Positions 1 through 13,148 of a stretch of 64,000 bases of DNA are shown piece by piece. The DNA is taken from contig JAWZYV010013012.1 in assembly GCA_038373885.1 (NCBI GenBank), positions 62,001 to 126,000 of the forward strand, written 5' to 3'. Position 1 is the stretch's first letter, and every line of letters starts with the position of its first letter. The translations under genes were made by a program, and so were the position numbers. Source of the stretch: Cheiracanthium punctorium. Lineage: Eukaryota; Arthropoda; Arachnida; Araneae; Cheiracanthiidae. A model generated the notes under the pieces. That model searched no databases, was not told the origin of the DNA, and worked only from the letters and a program-made list of their open reading frames with translations.

Positions 1-1055
1 ATTTTCATTAGGCCTATCTGTTATTTATTTTTTAAAAATTGCTTTAAATCTTCATTGCCCAACTGATCTTATATTTTGCAAGGCTATTAAACAAAATTTT
101 GCATTACACCTTAATGCCTGAAATCTAATTTTATTTTAAAATCATCATACAAAATTTATACTTAAGGATTAGCATAAAACAGGGCTTATACAATTACAAA
201 AAAAAATTAAGAAATTTTTATTTTACATTAAATTTTTAGTTCATTATTTACCACTACGAGTGGAAACTATTATACAACAGCAATTTTTTAAAATCAAACT
301 AATCCCGTTTCATGGACTATTGTCTGCTTTTACTATTAAAACAATGCGTGATTGCCATAAAATAATACTAATTCTTTCCATTTAAAAATAATCTGGGAAA
401 TAAGACAGCAAACTCAAATGAAAGAGGTGTGAAAATAGTTTGGTTTCACAATTGAACCCTGTAAAGTTACTTTTGTGTAATAATGATATTCGTCAATCAT
501 TTTGCACTTAATTTTACCTATGAAAGCTGGTGTTCTGCTGTTATGCTCTACAAGAGAGAAGTTTCATGAGCGAAATTACTGTATATGACATCATTGCTAA
601 ACATTCTGCACAGAAGAAAAAGGAATTGTATACCTCGTGATCCCTCTCGCAATAATGATGACATGATAAAAGTAATATCAGAAAGTAGCTCCTAGTACTT
701 AGGAGTTTAACTTAGTTCCTAGAACTTAGTGGCTTTTTGCATCACACTACTTTTTAAAAAAAGTAATGCACTATATAACAAACTATGAAAAAAAGTAGTA
801 ACTGCAGTAATTTTGCTACTTATAACACATTAGTTCATACCCCTGGTTACATCAACCCAAAACTAACTCCCATAAAAAGATTGGGAGCTAAGGCCATGCA
901 CAAGCACATGAGCTTTACATGCAATACATAAGAGAAATAAGCAAAATAGTAATCTGAAATCTAGCCATTGGAATACAAATACAGCCAGCAAATGTTAAAT
1001 CTATGGGGGAAATGTTTTCAGTAATTATTAATCAATGAGATGGCCAATCACTGAT

Positions 1056-1430
1056 ATCTACACCATAGCCACTATACTGTATCAAATTTGGTTAAAATTG
1101 CATAAGCGGTCACAAAGGAACAAGCAAAAAAATGTCCTAAAATTTAATCATTTAGATTCAGCGATTATTCCTTAACAATAGGATTGAACAGTACCATCTA
1201 CAGCCTGGCCACTATCGCTCTGCCTTATCTGATCAAGATTGCATAAGCAGGAAGAGTTAGCAGACAAGTGATACAAATCGTATCTGTGATTACTCCTTAA
1301 AAGATATCAATCTCTGCCATCTCATTTCCGTACCATCTATGCCATGGCCATTATCACTGTACCAAATTTGAACATCCCATAAGCAGTCTCAGAGGAGTCA
1401 GCGATCCAAAGTTGCAAGATCGAATCATAA
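1056..1430. repeat. Three diverged tandem units of about 139 bp
   Basis: Three successive copies share the phrases CCATCTAC, GGCCACTATC.CT and GCATAAGCAG, spaced 138-140 bases apart. The copies are clearly diverged. The block lies in the left-most TMC-B intron. The flanks (1-1055 and 1431-2422) are AT-rich and show nothing else I can name. Confidence 0.6.
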
Positions 1431-2422
1431 AACTTTCCGTTGCCCATGCTCAGCAATAACTTAAAAGACTTTTCCCAGTTTGCACTAGAAATCTCTTTAA
1501 GTTATATCAATTTGTAACTTCTTTAATGAGTTGTTAGGAAAATTGGCAGCAAATTTTACCTTAAAAAGTTCCATGACAAGTTCTGCTCTTATCTCTACTT
1601 TAATTTAAATACATATTAAGCTTAATACATTTATACAAATTTAAATACATATTAAGCTTATGCATTTAAATTTCCTTTTTAAAGTTATTTCTTTTATGCT
1701 CTTTGGTAGGCTGGAATCTCTTATTTTTAATTCAAATTAAAAATTTAACTAAGTTCTGAATTCATTTAAATACAAAGACTTTAAAAATATGATCTATTGC
1801 CATAATTGTTTGCATTTATAATAAATGTTTATGTAACTTTATGCCCATGGCACTGCACTCCTGACATTTTGCACTGAGCTCATTTTTCTTATCAGTTACT
1901 GCCTCAAAAGCAAAATCAAAGTAGTTATTGCTTCAGATAAGTATAAATAGCCTAGTTCATAGGCTCTGCAGGGCTTGCTAGCAAGAAGGAAGAAGGGTGT
2001 TTCAAGTCACTGGATGAGGAATGTTGGAATGCAGAATTAAACTTCAACACTCATCATTGTTATTCCCTGGCTTGCCCTCATATCATGCTGATTGGATATG
2101 ATAAATGAAGGATGATGTTATTTTCATGCTGTATCATCTATGTAAATATTATATCATCATCACCATATGTAAATAAGACTTGCTTTCAAGGTGAAAATGA
2201 CTTTTGCCATTCCTGTGCCCAGCATGTTCACATAAAAGTACTGCTTTCATTAAAATCTGCACTAGCTTTTAAAATGTTTTTATTGTGGCGTAGCAATCTC
2301 CAGAACTTTTTCATTTTTAACATGAGTGACCCTCATCAATCAATCAAAAAAAGCAAACAAATTTTATTATATAATAATTTTCTCATATATAATGACAAAA
2401 AGAATCAAGGAAAACATCTTAC

Positions 2423-2543
2423 ACTGGGTGAGCGGCAGGTCTGATCCAATCCCACACCACAAATGTTCTTTGGTTTGCAGTCAACATTGCTTTGAATTGT
2501 ATTCAGCAAAACAATAATGGATGAAAGATATAAAAATACATTT
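2423..2543 (-). CDS. Tmc: TMC-B exon: helix plus cysteine-rich loop
   Basis: 121 bases, acceptor CCTTCGCAG|A and donor CCCAGT|GTAAGA, phase 2 in and phase 0 out. Encodes a helix (VFLYLSSIIVLLNTIQ), then an extracellular loop with four cysteines (CKPKNICGVG... TCRSPS). In TMC proteins this loop leads into the CWET motif. No CWET exon was found between 1 and 2422, so the rest of TMC-B lies beyond the left edge. The TMC-A copy is at 53547-53667. Confidence 0.9.
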
Positions 2544-3155
2544 CTGCGAAGGGAAATTAACATTCAAACAAAAAACAATTTATTTTGTTCAGCAGTTGCA
2601 AATTTTGTTGGATAAAATGCACAAAAAAATAACATTTTTTAAAAAAAGATCATGCTAATTTAAGAAAGAGTTATACATCTACTAAAGAGTCATTTCAGTA
2701 TTTTTTGTTTATTCCTCTTAAGTTTATTCAATTTTGTTTATTCCTCCTTAATTCCTCTTTTCTTTTTTAAATTAGAGTATCTTGAAATATAATTAAAAAT
2801 ACATTTCACTTATTAGTTAGTGGTTTTTTTTTTTTTTTTTTTTTTTTTTAAGTTTGGCAATAGTTATGGATAACTTAGATAAATATGGATACTTTATGAC
2901 AATGTTTACCAACCTTTTTATTGCCAAAGATCGGTCAGCGTTTGATAATGTTACCGTAGTACGCGGTAACATTATCAATTAGCATGCTAGTGATTTATCA
3001 TTTTAACTCATTAGAATGCTAGATAAATAAAACAATTTTTCCTTTTAAAAAATGTATGAGAAAAACTGTTTTATTTAACCAATATTTATTTACCAAAATA
3101 TGTGAAGTTAATAAATGCCGATAACAGTACATTTAATGATTACAGCCAATAGAAA

Positions 3156-5276
3156 TACCGTAAAATCCCGATAGCAAGCCCACCCTTTTTGAAAAGCAAA
3201 GCAGATACATTTCGGGTAGGGGCTTATAATCGAGATTTTACAAAAAAAGCAATGCAAAAAATGGTTTTTACCAGATAATTCAGACTAAAGAAATATCCGT
3301 AATAAGAATAAAATAATTATTAAAAATATATATTATAAATTAAATGATAATTGAAAAAAATTAATAATAACTCTTGTATTTTAGTAACAAATAGCATGGT
3401 GGTGCCATCTTTCAACAAAAGAATTTAACACTCAATTAATGAAACTCCGATCATAATTCAAACTATACAGTTAAAAAGTTATAGTAAATAATATGATCTG
3501 CATTTTTTTTAAGAGCTAAAGTTATAAACATCATAATTATTAAATTTTGATTTTGACACAATAATAATAGAAACAACGAATAAGGAAAAAATTAAAATGC
3601 AATCATTTTCATTAAACAAAGTTACAGTTATTTTTCAGCATAGAAACATTGAATATTTATTTAAAAGAAAAGAAATTACTAGAAAAAATTGGACACACTT
3701 ATTCTTCATCAGAAAATCCTTCAAAATCGCTTTCAAAACAGTCATCCTCCAGAATCAAATCCAAAACTTCGGACTCAAGTTCATCCGGCGGGGTACGATA
3801 AGCCCGAGCTATATCACAATGCAATTCGCCATTTTCTGACCCATCTAAGTTTATGGATATCTCACAACGTTTAAAGGAATTCTTAATGAGCTCCTCAGAA
3901 ACTGCTGCCCATGCACTTGAAACCCACCATAGTACATCCTGTCGAGATGGCTGTTTTAGATTTCCTTTTTTTGTTTTTACTTCTTTTCGAAGGTAATTTT
4001 CCCAATTCTCTCGTAGTTTGGTTTTAAAAGGTTTATTCCTGCTTACATCTGCTGGCTGCAATAAGCGAGTGTAGCCGGGAGTTATCAGTAATAAATTTGT
4101 GTGAACTTCCATAAGTGCTGATGCAGCTTCAGAGGTTTTATGAATAGGAGCGCATATCTAAAATGAGTAGGTGCAGGACATCGTCTTCATCTGCACTCCA
4201 CACTTTACAAACCCATTCTTTAAAAGTTTCCCCGTGCATCCAGCCATTTTTTGTCGCTATAACACGTTTGTTATTAGATATGACCATCTTCGATAACGCT
4301 TTAGTTGGTATTTTCCTGGAAGGTTCCTTAAAGATAAAAAACGCAGGCATCTTGTGCCCTGATGCACGGGCACACAGAGCAGCAGTAAAGCCCCTCTTTC
4401 TTCACCCTGTATTTGTTATACGAACACTAGATTTGCCTTTTACGTTATTAGTCCAATTCGTTGGCATGTCAAAACAACACATCGTTTGGTCCATATTTCC
4501 GATGTTATACTCTGTGTAATCGAAAGTTTTGCGCGACTCTTTCACGCAATTTAAAAAGCATGTCACTTCCTCTCTGAGTTCTTCAGGTGCTTTTTGGAAA
4601 TCTGTTGTTCCCATTCTCATTGAAATGTTAAATCGTTTCTTAAAATTTGCAACATACTGGGCTGTTGCTTTGAAATTAATTAATCCGTGCTTCATGTCAA
4701 TATTTCTAGCTTCGGCTCCAAGCAGTTTATTGCTTACAGCTCGTCCTGCTTCTCTTTCTTTTTCAAAAAATTCAATGAGTTCTTCATCTATTTCTTCTGA
4801 TAAAGGTTTTCTACCACAACCTATTTTCCTTTTCTTTTCTTTTTGTCTTTTCCAAATGAGTTCATTTCAAGTACAGCTCTCTTTTTAATCCAATTTCGTA
4901 AGCGTTTACGATCAATTTCAAACTGATCGGCTGTTTTATGAAGTGAAGATCTGTGCACTTCATGCCATTTCAATATTTCCAACTTTTTTTGCAATCGTGT
5001 AGCTCCTCAGAGAAGACACTTTTTCATAAGGAATAACAACATGCAGACTATACAAGAGAGTTTCGCTTTCTCTCTGAATGAGGATTGGAAATGCAGTGGA
5101 GGAAAATCATGTCACATGACACAAACAAAACACAGTGGAGTTGAAAATTGAGAACAGATTTGAAAGCGCGCGATGAATGGCGCACGTGCAATACTGTATG
5201 TTGGATGAGATGAGATTGGGAAAAAAGGGGGGAGGGCTTATATTCGAGGGAGGGGTTACTTTCGGGATTCTACGTA
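3156..5276 (-). mobile_element. pogo/Tigger-type DNA transposon, degraded
   Basis: The imperfect terminal inverted repeats start TACCGTAAAATCCCG on the left and TACGTAGAATCCCG on the right, with TA at the borders. Inside, on the minus strand, is a CENP-B/pogo-type transposase in several frames. About 4700-4960 holds a helix-turn-helix start and GCGRKPLSEEIDEELIEF. 4402-4695 gives YNIGNMDQTMCCFDMPTNW, with the first catalytic Asp. 4138-4350 has MPAFFIFKEPSRKIP and ends LLILDMRSYS, with the second Asp. 3699-4112 gives LLITPGYTRLLQPADVSRN and an acidic tail. Frameshifts near 4830 and between the fragments make it non-functional as read. It lies in the TMC-B intron between exons 5331 and 2543. 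Confidence 0.88.
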
Positions 5277-5330
5277 CTACAATCTTAAAATTTTAAATAA
5301 TGAATAATAAAATTTAAAAAAATAACTTAC

Positions 5331-5500
5331 CTGAAAATCGAAAGATTAACTTTAGTCTGTGATGAATACTGCTCAAATGACACAAGTACATCAAAAACAG
5401 ATGGTGATATACCATTCAAAATAACAACAGTAATGGAGGGAAAAAACTGGACAAACAATGTTTGGAGTCCTGGCTTGACCAAATGATGCTTTTGTGATTC
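5331..5500 (-). CDS. Tmc: TMC-B exon with fourth membrane segment
   Basis: 170 bases, acceptor CAATATAG|GA and donor TTTTCAG|GTAAGT, phase 0 in and phase 2 out. Reads LVKPGLQTLFVQFFPSITVV, then LNGISPSVFDVLVSFEQYSS. The P-S/T-x-F-D motif followed by E-x-Y matches the TMC segment PTLFDLFAELEDY. TMC-A has a copy of equal length at 55682-55851. Confidence 0.95.
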
Positions 5501-6624
5501 CTATATTGAAGAATGAAAAGTACCAATATATTAGCTAATAAGCTTCAGTGCAAGCAATGTTTCAAAAATAACAAATAAAAATACTTTTGATGCAGATTAT
5601 TTTAAATCAGTAATTCTACAACATTCATTTTATCATAAATTGAATTTCGCCATTGAAAAGTAAAAGGTGAACAATTCCCATTTACATACAGAATTGTAAT
5701 CCACAAAGGTTTTTCACCAATGCATTGGCATGAGAACTTTTCAGTCCTAGTTTAAGTTACACATACAGTTTAGCAACAAAGTTAATAAATGATAAACTAT
5801 TAACCAAGAGGAAGTGATAGTAAAAGTGGTTTAATTCAAAAGTAGATATGAGTGACTGAAGTTCGATTACTGAGTATGAAGTTATTTGTGATTACATTGA
5901 ATTTACTATAAAGTAGCAACTTAAATGGAGGGTAAGCCAAGCAGTGAATGAACATTTGGTATACATTTAAAAAAAATTAGTATTGAAGAGTTCACCAGTC
6001 TATGGATTGGCTATAGTGACTACTTCTATGCAATAGGAAGCTATGTGACACTTCATTAGTTACTTTGGTCACATGTCCTTCTTTTGAAAATAATAATCAT
6101 TTGTCAATATATACCTGGTTTCTCTAGGAAAACAATAAGGTTATTGATACATGTTCACCTATTCCTGATTAGAATGATTTTTTTTTTAGTATTGTGTAAA
6201 AGATAAATTAATTATGAACATGTAACTAATGATTGAGATTGATTCATACATTATAGCATAAATAAATTTGGAGTTAAGTGGGTGTTTAATAAGTGGTAAA
6301 GAAAAATGGTGAAAAAACAATGAATGAACATGCGTTCATTTACTGGCATTTTTCTCTGTTCTTGGTAATCAAATTGAAACTTATTATTTTATTTATTCGT
6401 CATTTTATATTGATCTTGTAAATATGAAAAATTCCTTCTAACTAGTGACTGAACACCTACGTTCATTCACTAGCAGTAATATTTTAAGTTTTTCACAGTG
6501 AAGGAACAGTTTTTTAAATATTGGATATTGATTTTAAGATGAATCCTTATGTCATTTTACTGAAGCAATATTGCATCTTCTACCGATAATCAAATGTAGA
6601 AATAAAATGCATAGCTCTTCTACA

Positions 6625-8311
6625 CAGGGTAATTGGGAGCAAAAATCTAGGCGTCAATGGCACCTAACTTTTTTTTCCCGGTTGCCAAACTGTCTTGTTC
6701 AGGTGCAGTCTCGAAAACCTTACAGCAATATGTACAGCAATAATAAAGAAGATCAGGACTATTAAAATTAAGATAGTAATAAATAGTAAGTAAATATAAA
6801 ATCAATTTTTATGGCTTTCCACCTATGCATCCAGAATAAAATATTATGATACATTTTACAAGAACATGGACTTTAGTTTTAGTTTAGAAGTATTTTATAA
6901 ATTGTTGCTATATAACTACAATGCCTATGGTAGATAAACTTATGCAGTATACGTGTACTAGCTTCAAAATGACACCTGATCAACCACCACAGTAAGCAGG
7001 TAGTACATGTTAAAATTGTGGAAATATGTATTTGTATTCTCAGTGGGTTGAACTGAAGTTGGGAGAGTGTCTATGAAAGCTTTCAATATCACCAAGAAGA
7101 ATTCATTATTTTACATAGCTATTTTATCTTACTAAAAATTATTTTTAATTACATGTTACAAACTGAACTTTATCTTAATTATTAAAATTTTTATATTTAA
7201 ATAAAAAGTTTTTTTTTATATTTTCAAATAACTAATTCAATTTATGTTTTTTTTTTAATTTACATGATCTCATGAAAGAGTTTTATTTAAAAAAGATAAA
7301 TTTTATTAAGTTTAAACCATCAAATAACATTTTTATTCAAATAATATTTTTATTTGAATTATCCTAATTTAGGCCGGAAGTCTGAAATTTAGATTTTCCC
7401 CAAATCCAGATGTTTTGCTAATGTCACCCCCACCCCCACGCACACACACAAATAAATAAATCTTCTTTCGCTTTTTAACAAAATTGCATTAATTAATTGC
7501 AGTCAATCCATGTATTGTTTTCAGTCACAAACTGCTGCACTTAACCAGCCATTATTGCGGCGCTGCAAATAAAATCCAAGATGGCATCTGGACCGTAAAC
7601 CTGTACTCTCCCGCGGTAAATAATTATATTTAATTAATGAATATTAACTACTAATCCAAGTAACTTTTACACCGCCTTATTTAAAAGGATCTCGTGCGTT
7701 CATCAATATTGATATCAAGTATTATCATCGCATCTTCCCACACCGCCGTGCTACCGCTAAAACACTCATTTGCAGAAAGAATCCAATATGGCAAACGCGA
7801 GCTCGTAGTTTCCTCCGATCAACTTCATTAATATACATGGAGTTAAAAAACTATGTCTAAATTTCTTTAAGTTCCTCTATTTGTTTCCATTAAAAAGGGT
7901 GCGATTTAAATGATTACACATCCGCGGAAGACAAGAAAGTGGTCTTCCGCGCGTTTTTCAACCACAGAAGACTGTCTGCAGAGGATCGTTCTCTTTCTGC
8001 CACGGAGCGGTGCTTACGAAAGCAAAAGTTTTTTTCACGGAAATTTACATTTATATTTTTTCAGCACATTTTGAAAAATAGTTGTCTAGACAATAAAAAA
8101 AGTCCCCAGAATTCGTAAAGTATTCGTTTTTCGTGGTATTTTTGTTTAAAAAGTCGTCGGAGTCAGCCGATGCTAAAATAGTCGCTTTTTAGTCGCCTGT
8201 CTCGGGCAAAATGTTAGGCATCAAAAATGACGACTGGTTCTTAAATCTCGGTCGTCAAAACAAAAATGACAGTTGCAAAATATGACTAACGACCACTAAT
8301 TTCGCGCCCTG
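6625..8311. mobile_element. hAT-type non-autonomous element, 1.69 kb
   Basis: Starts CAGGGTAATTGGG and ends CGCGCCCTG. It is flanked by a perfect 8-bp target duplication, CTTCTACA (6617-6624 and 8312-8319), the size made by hAT transposases. No transposase was found inside. The interior is richer in GC than its surroundings from about 7540 to 8300 and holds a perfect inverted repeat at 7923-7952 (CGCGGAAGAC...GTCTTCCGCG). Confidence 0.75.
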
Positions 8312-8319
8312 CTTCTACA

Positions 8320-9684
8320 GAGCTATCAGGTATGGACTAAAGAGAGGTCTTCAACCTTAAACATTCACATCGCATGTAGTTTTCTTAAAGCACTCCTAAC
8401 CATCTTCATATGAAAACATGTAAAGGTGTAGCACAATTAGAAGAAATTTGGAAAGATCATTTGCACTGGCCTGATATTGGAGAAAGAGTTAAATGTTACA
8501 TTAAGAGAAAAAGAAAAAGATTCCTTTTTGCAGTATCTACAAAAAATGGCAATACTTTATAAAGAATGAAAGAGCTGAAAAGGAATTCAAAGAAAAAAGG
8601 ATGGAAAGGAAATGGAATTAAAAAATAGCCAAGAGAAAGAAAATGTTTCAAGAAGTGACAAAAAAAAAAAAAATGTTCTGGTAATTTCTTTTGTTGAAAC
8701 TACAGTGGAATATATTAATGTACGATTACTTACAGTTTAGTTAGTTGTAAGGCACCTGTTGAAAAATGGACAAATATAAAAAACACTTTCATTTATTAGC
8801 ATAGTACATTGACTGCACTTTAGTACATATTATCGGAACAAATCTTCAAGTAAACCATTACATTTTCATAGTGTAATGTTGCCATTACTTAAATAAACAA
8901 AAGATTATGCTTGTGTCTAAAAATAAAAACAATACATTCAGTATATGAAATGCTTAATTTAAATACTTAAATCTTTCATAGTTCAGTAGGAGAAAATAGT
9001 TAATTTATTTTAATCCTGAGAAAAACATCTCTTGAGGAGCTATTTAGAATCACACAGATTGAGAATTTATTTTGATGTAAATTTTGTGAGAGTTTATCAA
9101 TCTTATGTAATTCGTTAATATATGATGTGACATTTTTGATTGCTGTAAAAGAAATGTCTGTTAGTTATCCGTTTAGTTCATCCAGTTAGTTTTTTTTAGC
9201 AGTGAGAACTAAAGAATACGAAGCATCATAGATCGGTGTTCATTATGGCCAAATAGAAAAAAAAAAATGTTCTGGTCTACTTGAGCAATTTTATTGCTCA
9301 AGTAGTAACAATGAATCGCTAGGAAATAAAATTGTAAAATATTAGGTATTCTATGACATAAATAAAATAGTAGTTTAAACTCTTAAAGATACACACTTTA
9401 CATAAATTAAAATTTATGATAGGTTTTCTTGAACTATTCGAATGAATTAAGAATTTCAAAAATTTTAAATGGCTGCTAGATTTTTATTCTTTAAATCTTT
9501 GCATGAATGTGTTTTTTAGAATCAATGAGGCACAATGTAAAATATTGCAATTTTAAACAAATATTCATCTCAAAATATGACTTGCAACTCTGGCAAGAAT
9601 GACTGTCTCATGCACATAGCATTTTGCGATTAAAGCTCTGTTTTAATCTCCTCCTTCTCCGACACTCATTCATAAAATTTTATA
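8320..9684. other. Intron stretch without recognised content
   Basis: AT-rich DNA in the TMC-B intron between exons 10890 and 5500. No long open frame, repeat or RNA gene was recognised. Confidence 0.6.
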
Positions 9685-9692
9685 ATTAAAAG

Positions 9693-10333
9693 CAGGGCTT
9701 TGAACCAGTTTTTCGTTCCGGTTCAACTTAAAAAACTATATTGGTCCAGTTCTGTTTTTCGCTCCAACAAAAATAATGGTTTTGTGTTCAGTTCCAAATC
9801 AATAATTTTATTTTAAGTATATTCTTATTTGTACTAAAAATATAATTCTATCATACACAAAAGAAATGTAATTCTATCAAAATGTAAAAGATTTTATTAT
9901 TTTTTTAATTCGTACACTATGTGAATTGATAAATTGTCTTTTAATGATGTTTTCCATTTTGTTCTATTTCAATTTGGAATTTTAGAAACTGTTCTACTTA
10001 TTGCTAGTCCAAGTATAAATATAGTTTTAAACATAAAACAGCAAATAAAACTTCTGCTTTATCCTATTTTGATGAAAACGAATCAGACCTGATGCATGCT
10101 TATATGGGAGGAAGGCTCTGAGAAATGAAACGATACTGTACATGCAATGATGATAACTGTATGGTTGATGCTGAATTAGACACTACTGATAAGTTTTGGT
10201 TACAGTAACAAAATGACTGTAACCAAAAGTTCGGTTCAAGATATATTGAACCGAAATTAACCAATATTTTTTTGGGTTCAGTTCTGGTTTTTGTTCCAAC
10301 CAAAATAATGTTTTTTTCCAGTTTGAAGCCCAG
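9693..10333. mobile_element. hAT-type MITE, 641 bp
   Basis: Ends are CAGGGCTTTGAACC and, inverted, CTGGGCTTCAAACTGG. A perfect 8-bp target duplication ATTAAAAG lies at 9685-9692 and 10334-10341. The interior is built of repeated GGTTC/GTTCCAAC phrases and has a hairpin at 10192-10228 (TTTTGGTTACAGT...ACTGTAACCAAAA). No transposase is encoded. Confidence 0.85.
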
Positions 10334-10889
10334 ATTAAAAGGTCTTTGAAAGTTACATATTTGAAAGAAAAGCCATACTTTACAATGTTTTATTTATAAA
10401 AAGTAAATATTCAAAGATACCAATTCAATCTAACCATTTTTTTTTTCCTTATCTTTAACTAAGCAAAGAAAATTAACATTTAAAACAAGCAATAATGCAT
10501 ATTTACTTAAATTAGCACTGATTATAATATACATTGGTTATAAAGTCATTAAACAAATAAGTCACAAAGTTTGTCTTTTCTGCTCTTATAAATACATTAC
10601 AACTGGTGTGAGCAATGCTTGTTCTTCTTTAAACTCATGGCAATTTCATTGCATTAAGCAATGGTAAAGTTTTATAAGCAGATCTGAATATTTTAATTAT
10701 GTTGAGGACTGAGTTGCATAGACCATTTACCTTCATTTAGCTCAATATAAACTAGCTGTAGTAAAATAGTTGTCAAGAGGTAAAACATTAAAATTGGTGT
10801 TTGCCAAAGTAGCACAAACTGTATTAAAAATATGCATTTCTGCAGTTGATTTCTTTTCTATTTAATATTATATTTTCAAATTTTCTTAC

Positions 10890-11051
10890 TTTTATTTGAT
10901 ATTGTGCAGCTAAATATATAAGGTAGAGGGAGCATAACAACCACAATATTATAACAATATTGATGATCAACCTATACACATATAATTTTCTCCAGTCACT
11001 ACTTGTTTTACTACTGTATCTCCTTGAAGATCGATCTTCATGCAAGTTGGC
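10890..11051 (-). CDS. Tmc: TMC-B exon with third membrane segment
   Basis: 162 bases, acceptor AATTTTAG|GC and donor ATAAAA|GTAAGA, phase 0 in and out. The 54 codons begin ANLHEDRSSRRY and carry the helix IINIVIILWLLCSLYLIYLA. By hand, 25 of 54 residues match the TMC-A counterpart (57454-57615). The fold matches the L..R...N.......GYLI helix of TMC proteins. Confidence 0.95.
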
Positions 11052-11883
11052 CTAAAATTAAGATCAAAAAGCGCCGATTACAAAATCTTACATATGTATA
11101 CACATATAAAGAATGAAAATAATTACTATACCAAATTCTGAAATTAATTGAATCTCATTTTGAGTTTAATTCTTAAATTCATGTCTATTTCTATAAAGTA
11201 ACTTGTTTCTGAATAATAAATATGAAATGTTTGTAATGCTCATAGATAATTTTTGGTTGCTGATGCAAACACAAGCTTCATAATTGTTGTCTTTTGCACA
11301 GACTCTAAGGAAAAAATAATAAAGTATGCAAAGGGGTTCCTAAGCTTTTTCATTCGTAAAACATCAAAAAAGAGAGAGAGAGAGAAACTCAATGTTGAGA
11401 TCTTTAAATACATAAAAATCACATTCATGCTCTAAAATTAATATTGAAACAAAGAACACTATCCAGTGGTGAGTATTATTAAGTTTGGCCTTTTGTAAGA
11501 ATTGTTGCAATAGTACTTTCTATAACAATGCTTGAAATATTCGCTTTTACTACATCTCTAAAACAGCTCAATTATTATTGTTATTTTATTTTCTCCATCC
11601 TTTCACTAGTTTCAAATACTTTTGGTGCAGTGTTAAAAAATAATCAAAATTAAAAAATTATATAAAAAATATCTTACTAAATTTATACTGGAAAATGAAG
11701 ATACAGGTGTAGTTAAGAATAATTTTTCAGGTGAAGTATTAGCATTTAAAAAATTTTAGATCAGATTTTAATTTTTGCCTTGGCTTTTATAATGAATTAA
11801 AATAAATTTCCCTGGCAATTTCAAGTTTTTCATGATCTGATAGAACATTGTCACACAGAACCACATAAAATACAGTTACGAAC

Positions 11884-12031
11884 CTTTACATTCAAGAAGA
11901 ATCGAGAATGCTGTAAATAAGCACTTGTGGGATCATCAATGCAATAATCCCAGGCAGAGAACACTTCATTGGTGTAATAGTTAGTACGCTTACTCTGGGC
12001 CATAAATGCTTCTTGTATACCTATTGAAGAG
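11884..12031 (-). CDS. Tmc: TMC-B exon with the family W-D motif
   Basis: 148 bases, acceptor TTATCAG|C and donor GTAAAG|GTTCGT, phase 2 in and phase 0 out. Encodes SSIGIQEAFMAQSKR, then EVFSAWDYCIDDPTSAYLQH. The VFxxWDY segment is a hallmark of the cytoplasmic loop after TM2 (VFTSWDY in vertebrate TMC1). The unusual GTT donor is shared with the TMC-A copy (58226-58373), which supports the border. Confidence 0.95.
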
Positions 12032-12555
12032 CTGATAAATAATGGTACTTTTAAATTTAATATCAGAAGATATATATATATATATAACAAGAAAGAAAAT
12101 CATATTAAATGTGTGTGTGAGTCACTATACAACACAAATAATTGTTTTGGTATTTATTCTTATAATAGTTCATTAATACTTAGACAACTCAACACAAAGT
12201 AAATGTATAACACAAGTGCTGTTTAAATTTCAAATTACATAATTAAAACAGTAACTTGGCAAACAACAATTAATTAAAATGGCAATTTATATTGGTAACC
12301 CTTGAATAAAAAAATAAAAATAAAAGCTAAAAATAACAATTGTTAAAGGTTTTGTTTAGCATGCAATGTTTGTGTACACTTTCAGATTGTACCAAGAACA
12401 CCTTAAAAATTACACTTTTTATTATTTTTAACTCTATCAAATTATCTGTGCTGTGTAGCAACCAAAATAATTTCATTTACATAGCAAGTAATTTGATTTA
12501 ATCTTACAAGCAGTTTTCAAGTAACTGCAAACCAATAAACTTTTGAAGTAAATTA

Positions 12556-12715
12556 CTGTATTCTCCCAAATATAACACAGTGTTTTTTGACTGATCATTG
12601 TCTGTAAAAAACCTGACTCACGCTAAATTCGAGGCCAAAATATAGGATTTTTTTAAATTATCTTGATGAAAAATTTCAGGGTCGCATTAAATTTGGGGCA
12701 ATACGATATGAAAGA
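12556..12715. mobile_element. MITE-like repeat, copy 1
   Basis: Shares GTTTTTTGACTG, GTAAAAAACCTGACTCAC and AGGCC.AAATATAG with the inverted copy at 57240-57375. The two copies sit in different TMC introns in opposite orientations. Ends are not clear enough to name a superfamily. Confidence 0.5.
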
Positions 12716-13148
12716 CAATTTCTTGCATTTTATAAAGTATGCATTTGAATTGATGCATCCATTCCTAGCTTTCAGTTGTAGGCACAAATTATCCTCTGAT
12801 CAAAGATATGGGAAAGTATAACCAGTAGAAGATATGCCTTATGAAAAACTTAAGGGCATTTTACATAATCATTTGCAAGTGCTACCATGAAGATATCCTC
12901 ATTATAAATATGTGCGGGAATTTCTAAGTGAGTAGTGTTGAAAATTCTTCAACTTTCAGAAAAATTGAAGAATTATCATTTCTAAAAGAGTGAATTATTT
13001 CATGAAAGGAAAAATGAATAATTATGATTTCTTTCACATTTGCACATGTGAATTACTTACAAAGTTCTTTTAATTTTATAACATTTAAAATAGTTATCAC
13101 ACTGACATTACATAGATGATTTTCTTAAAAAATTAATTGTATACATAC

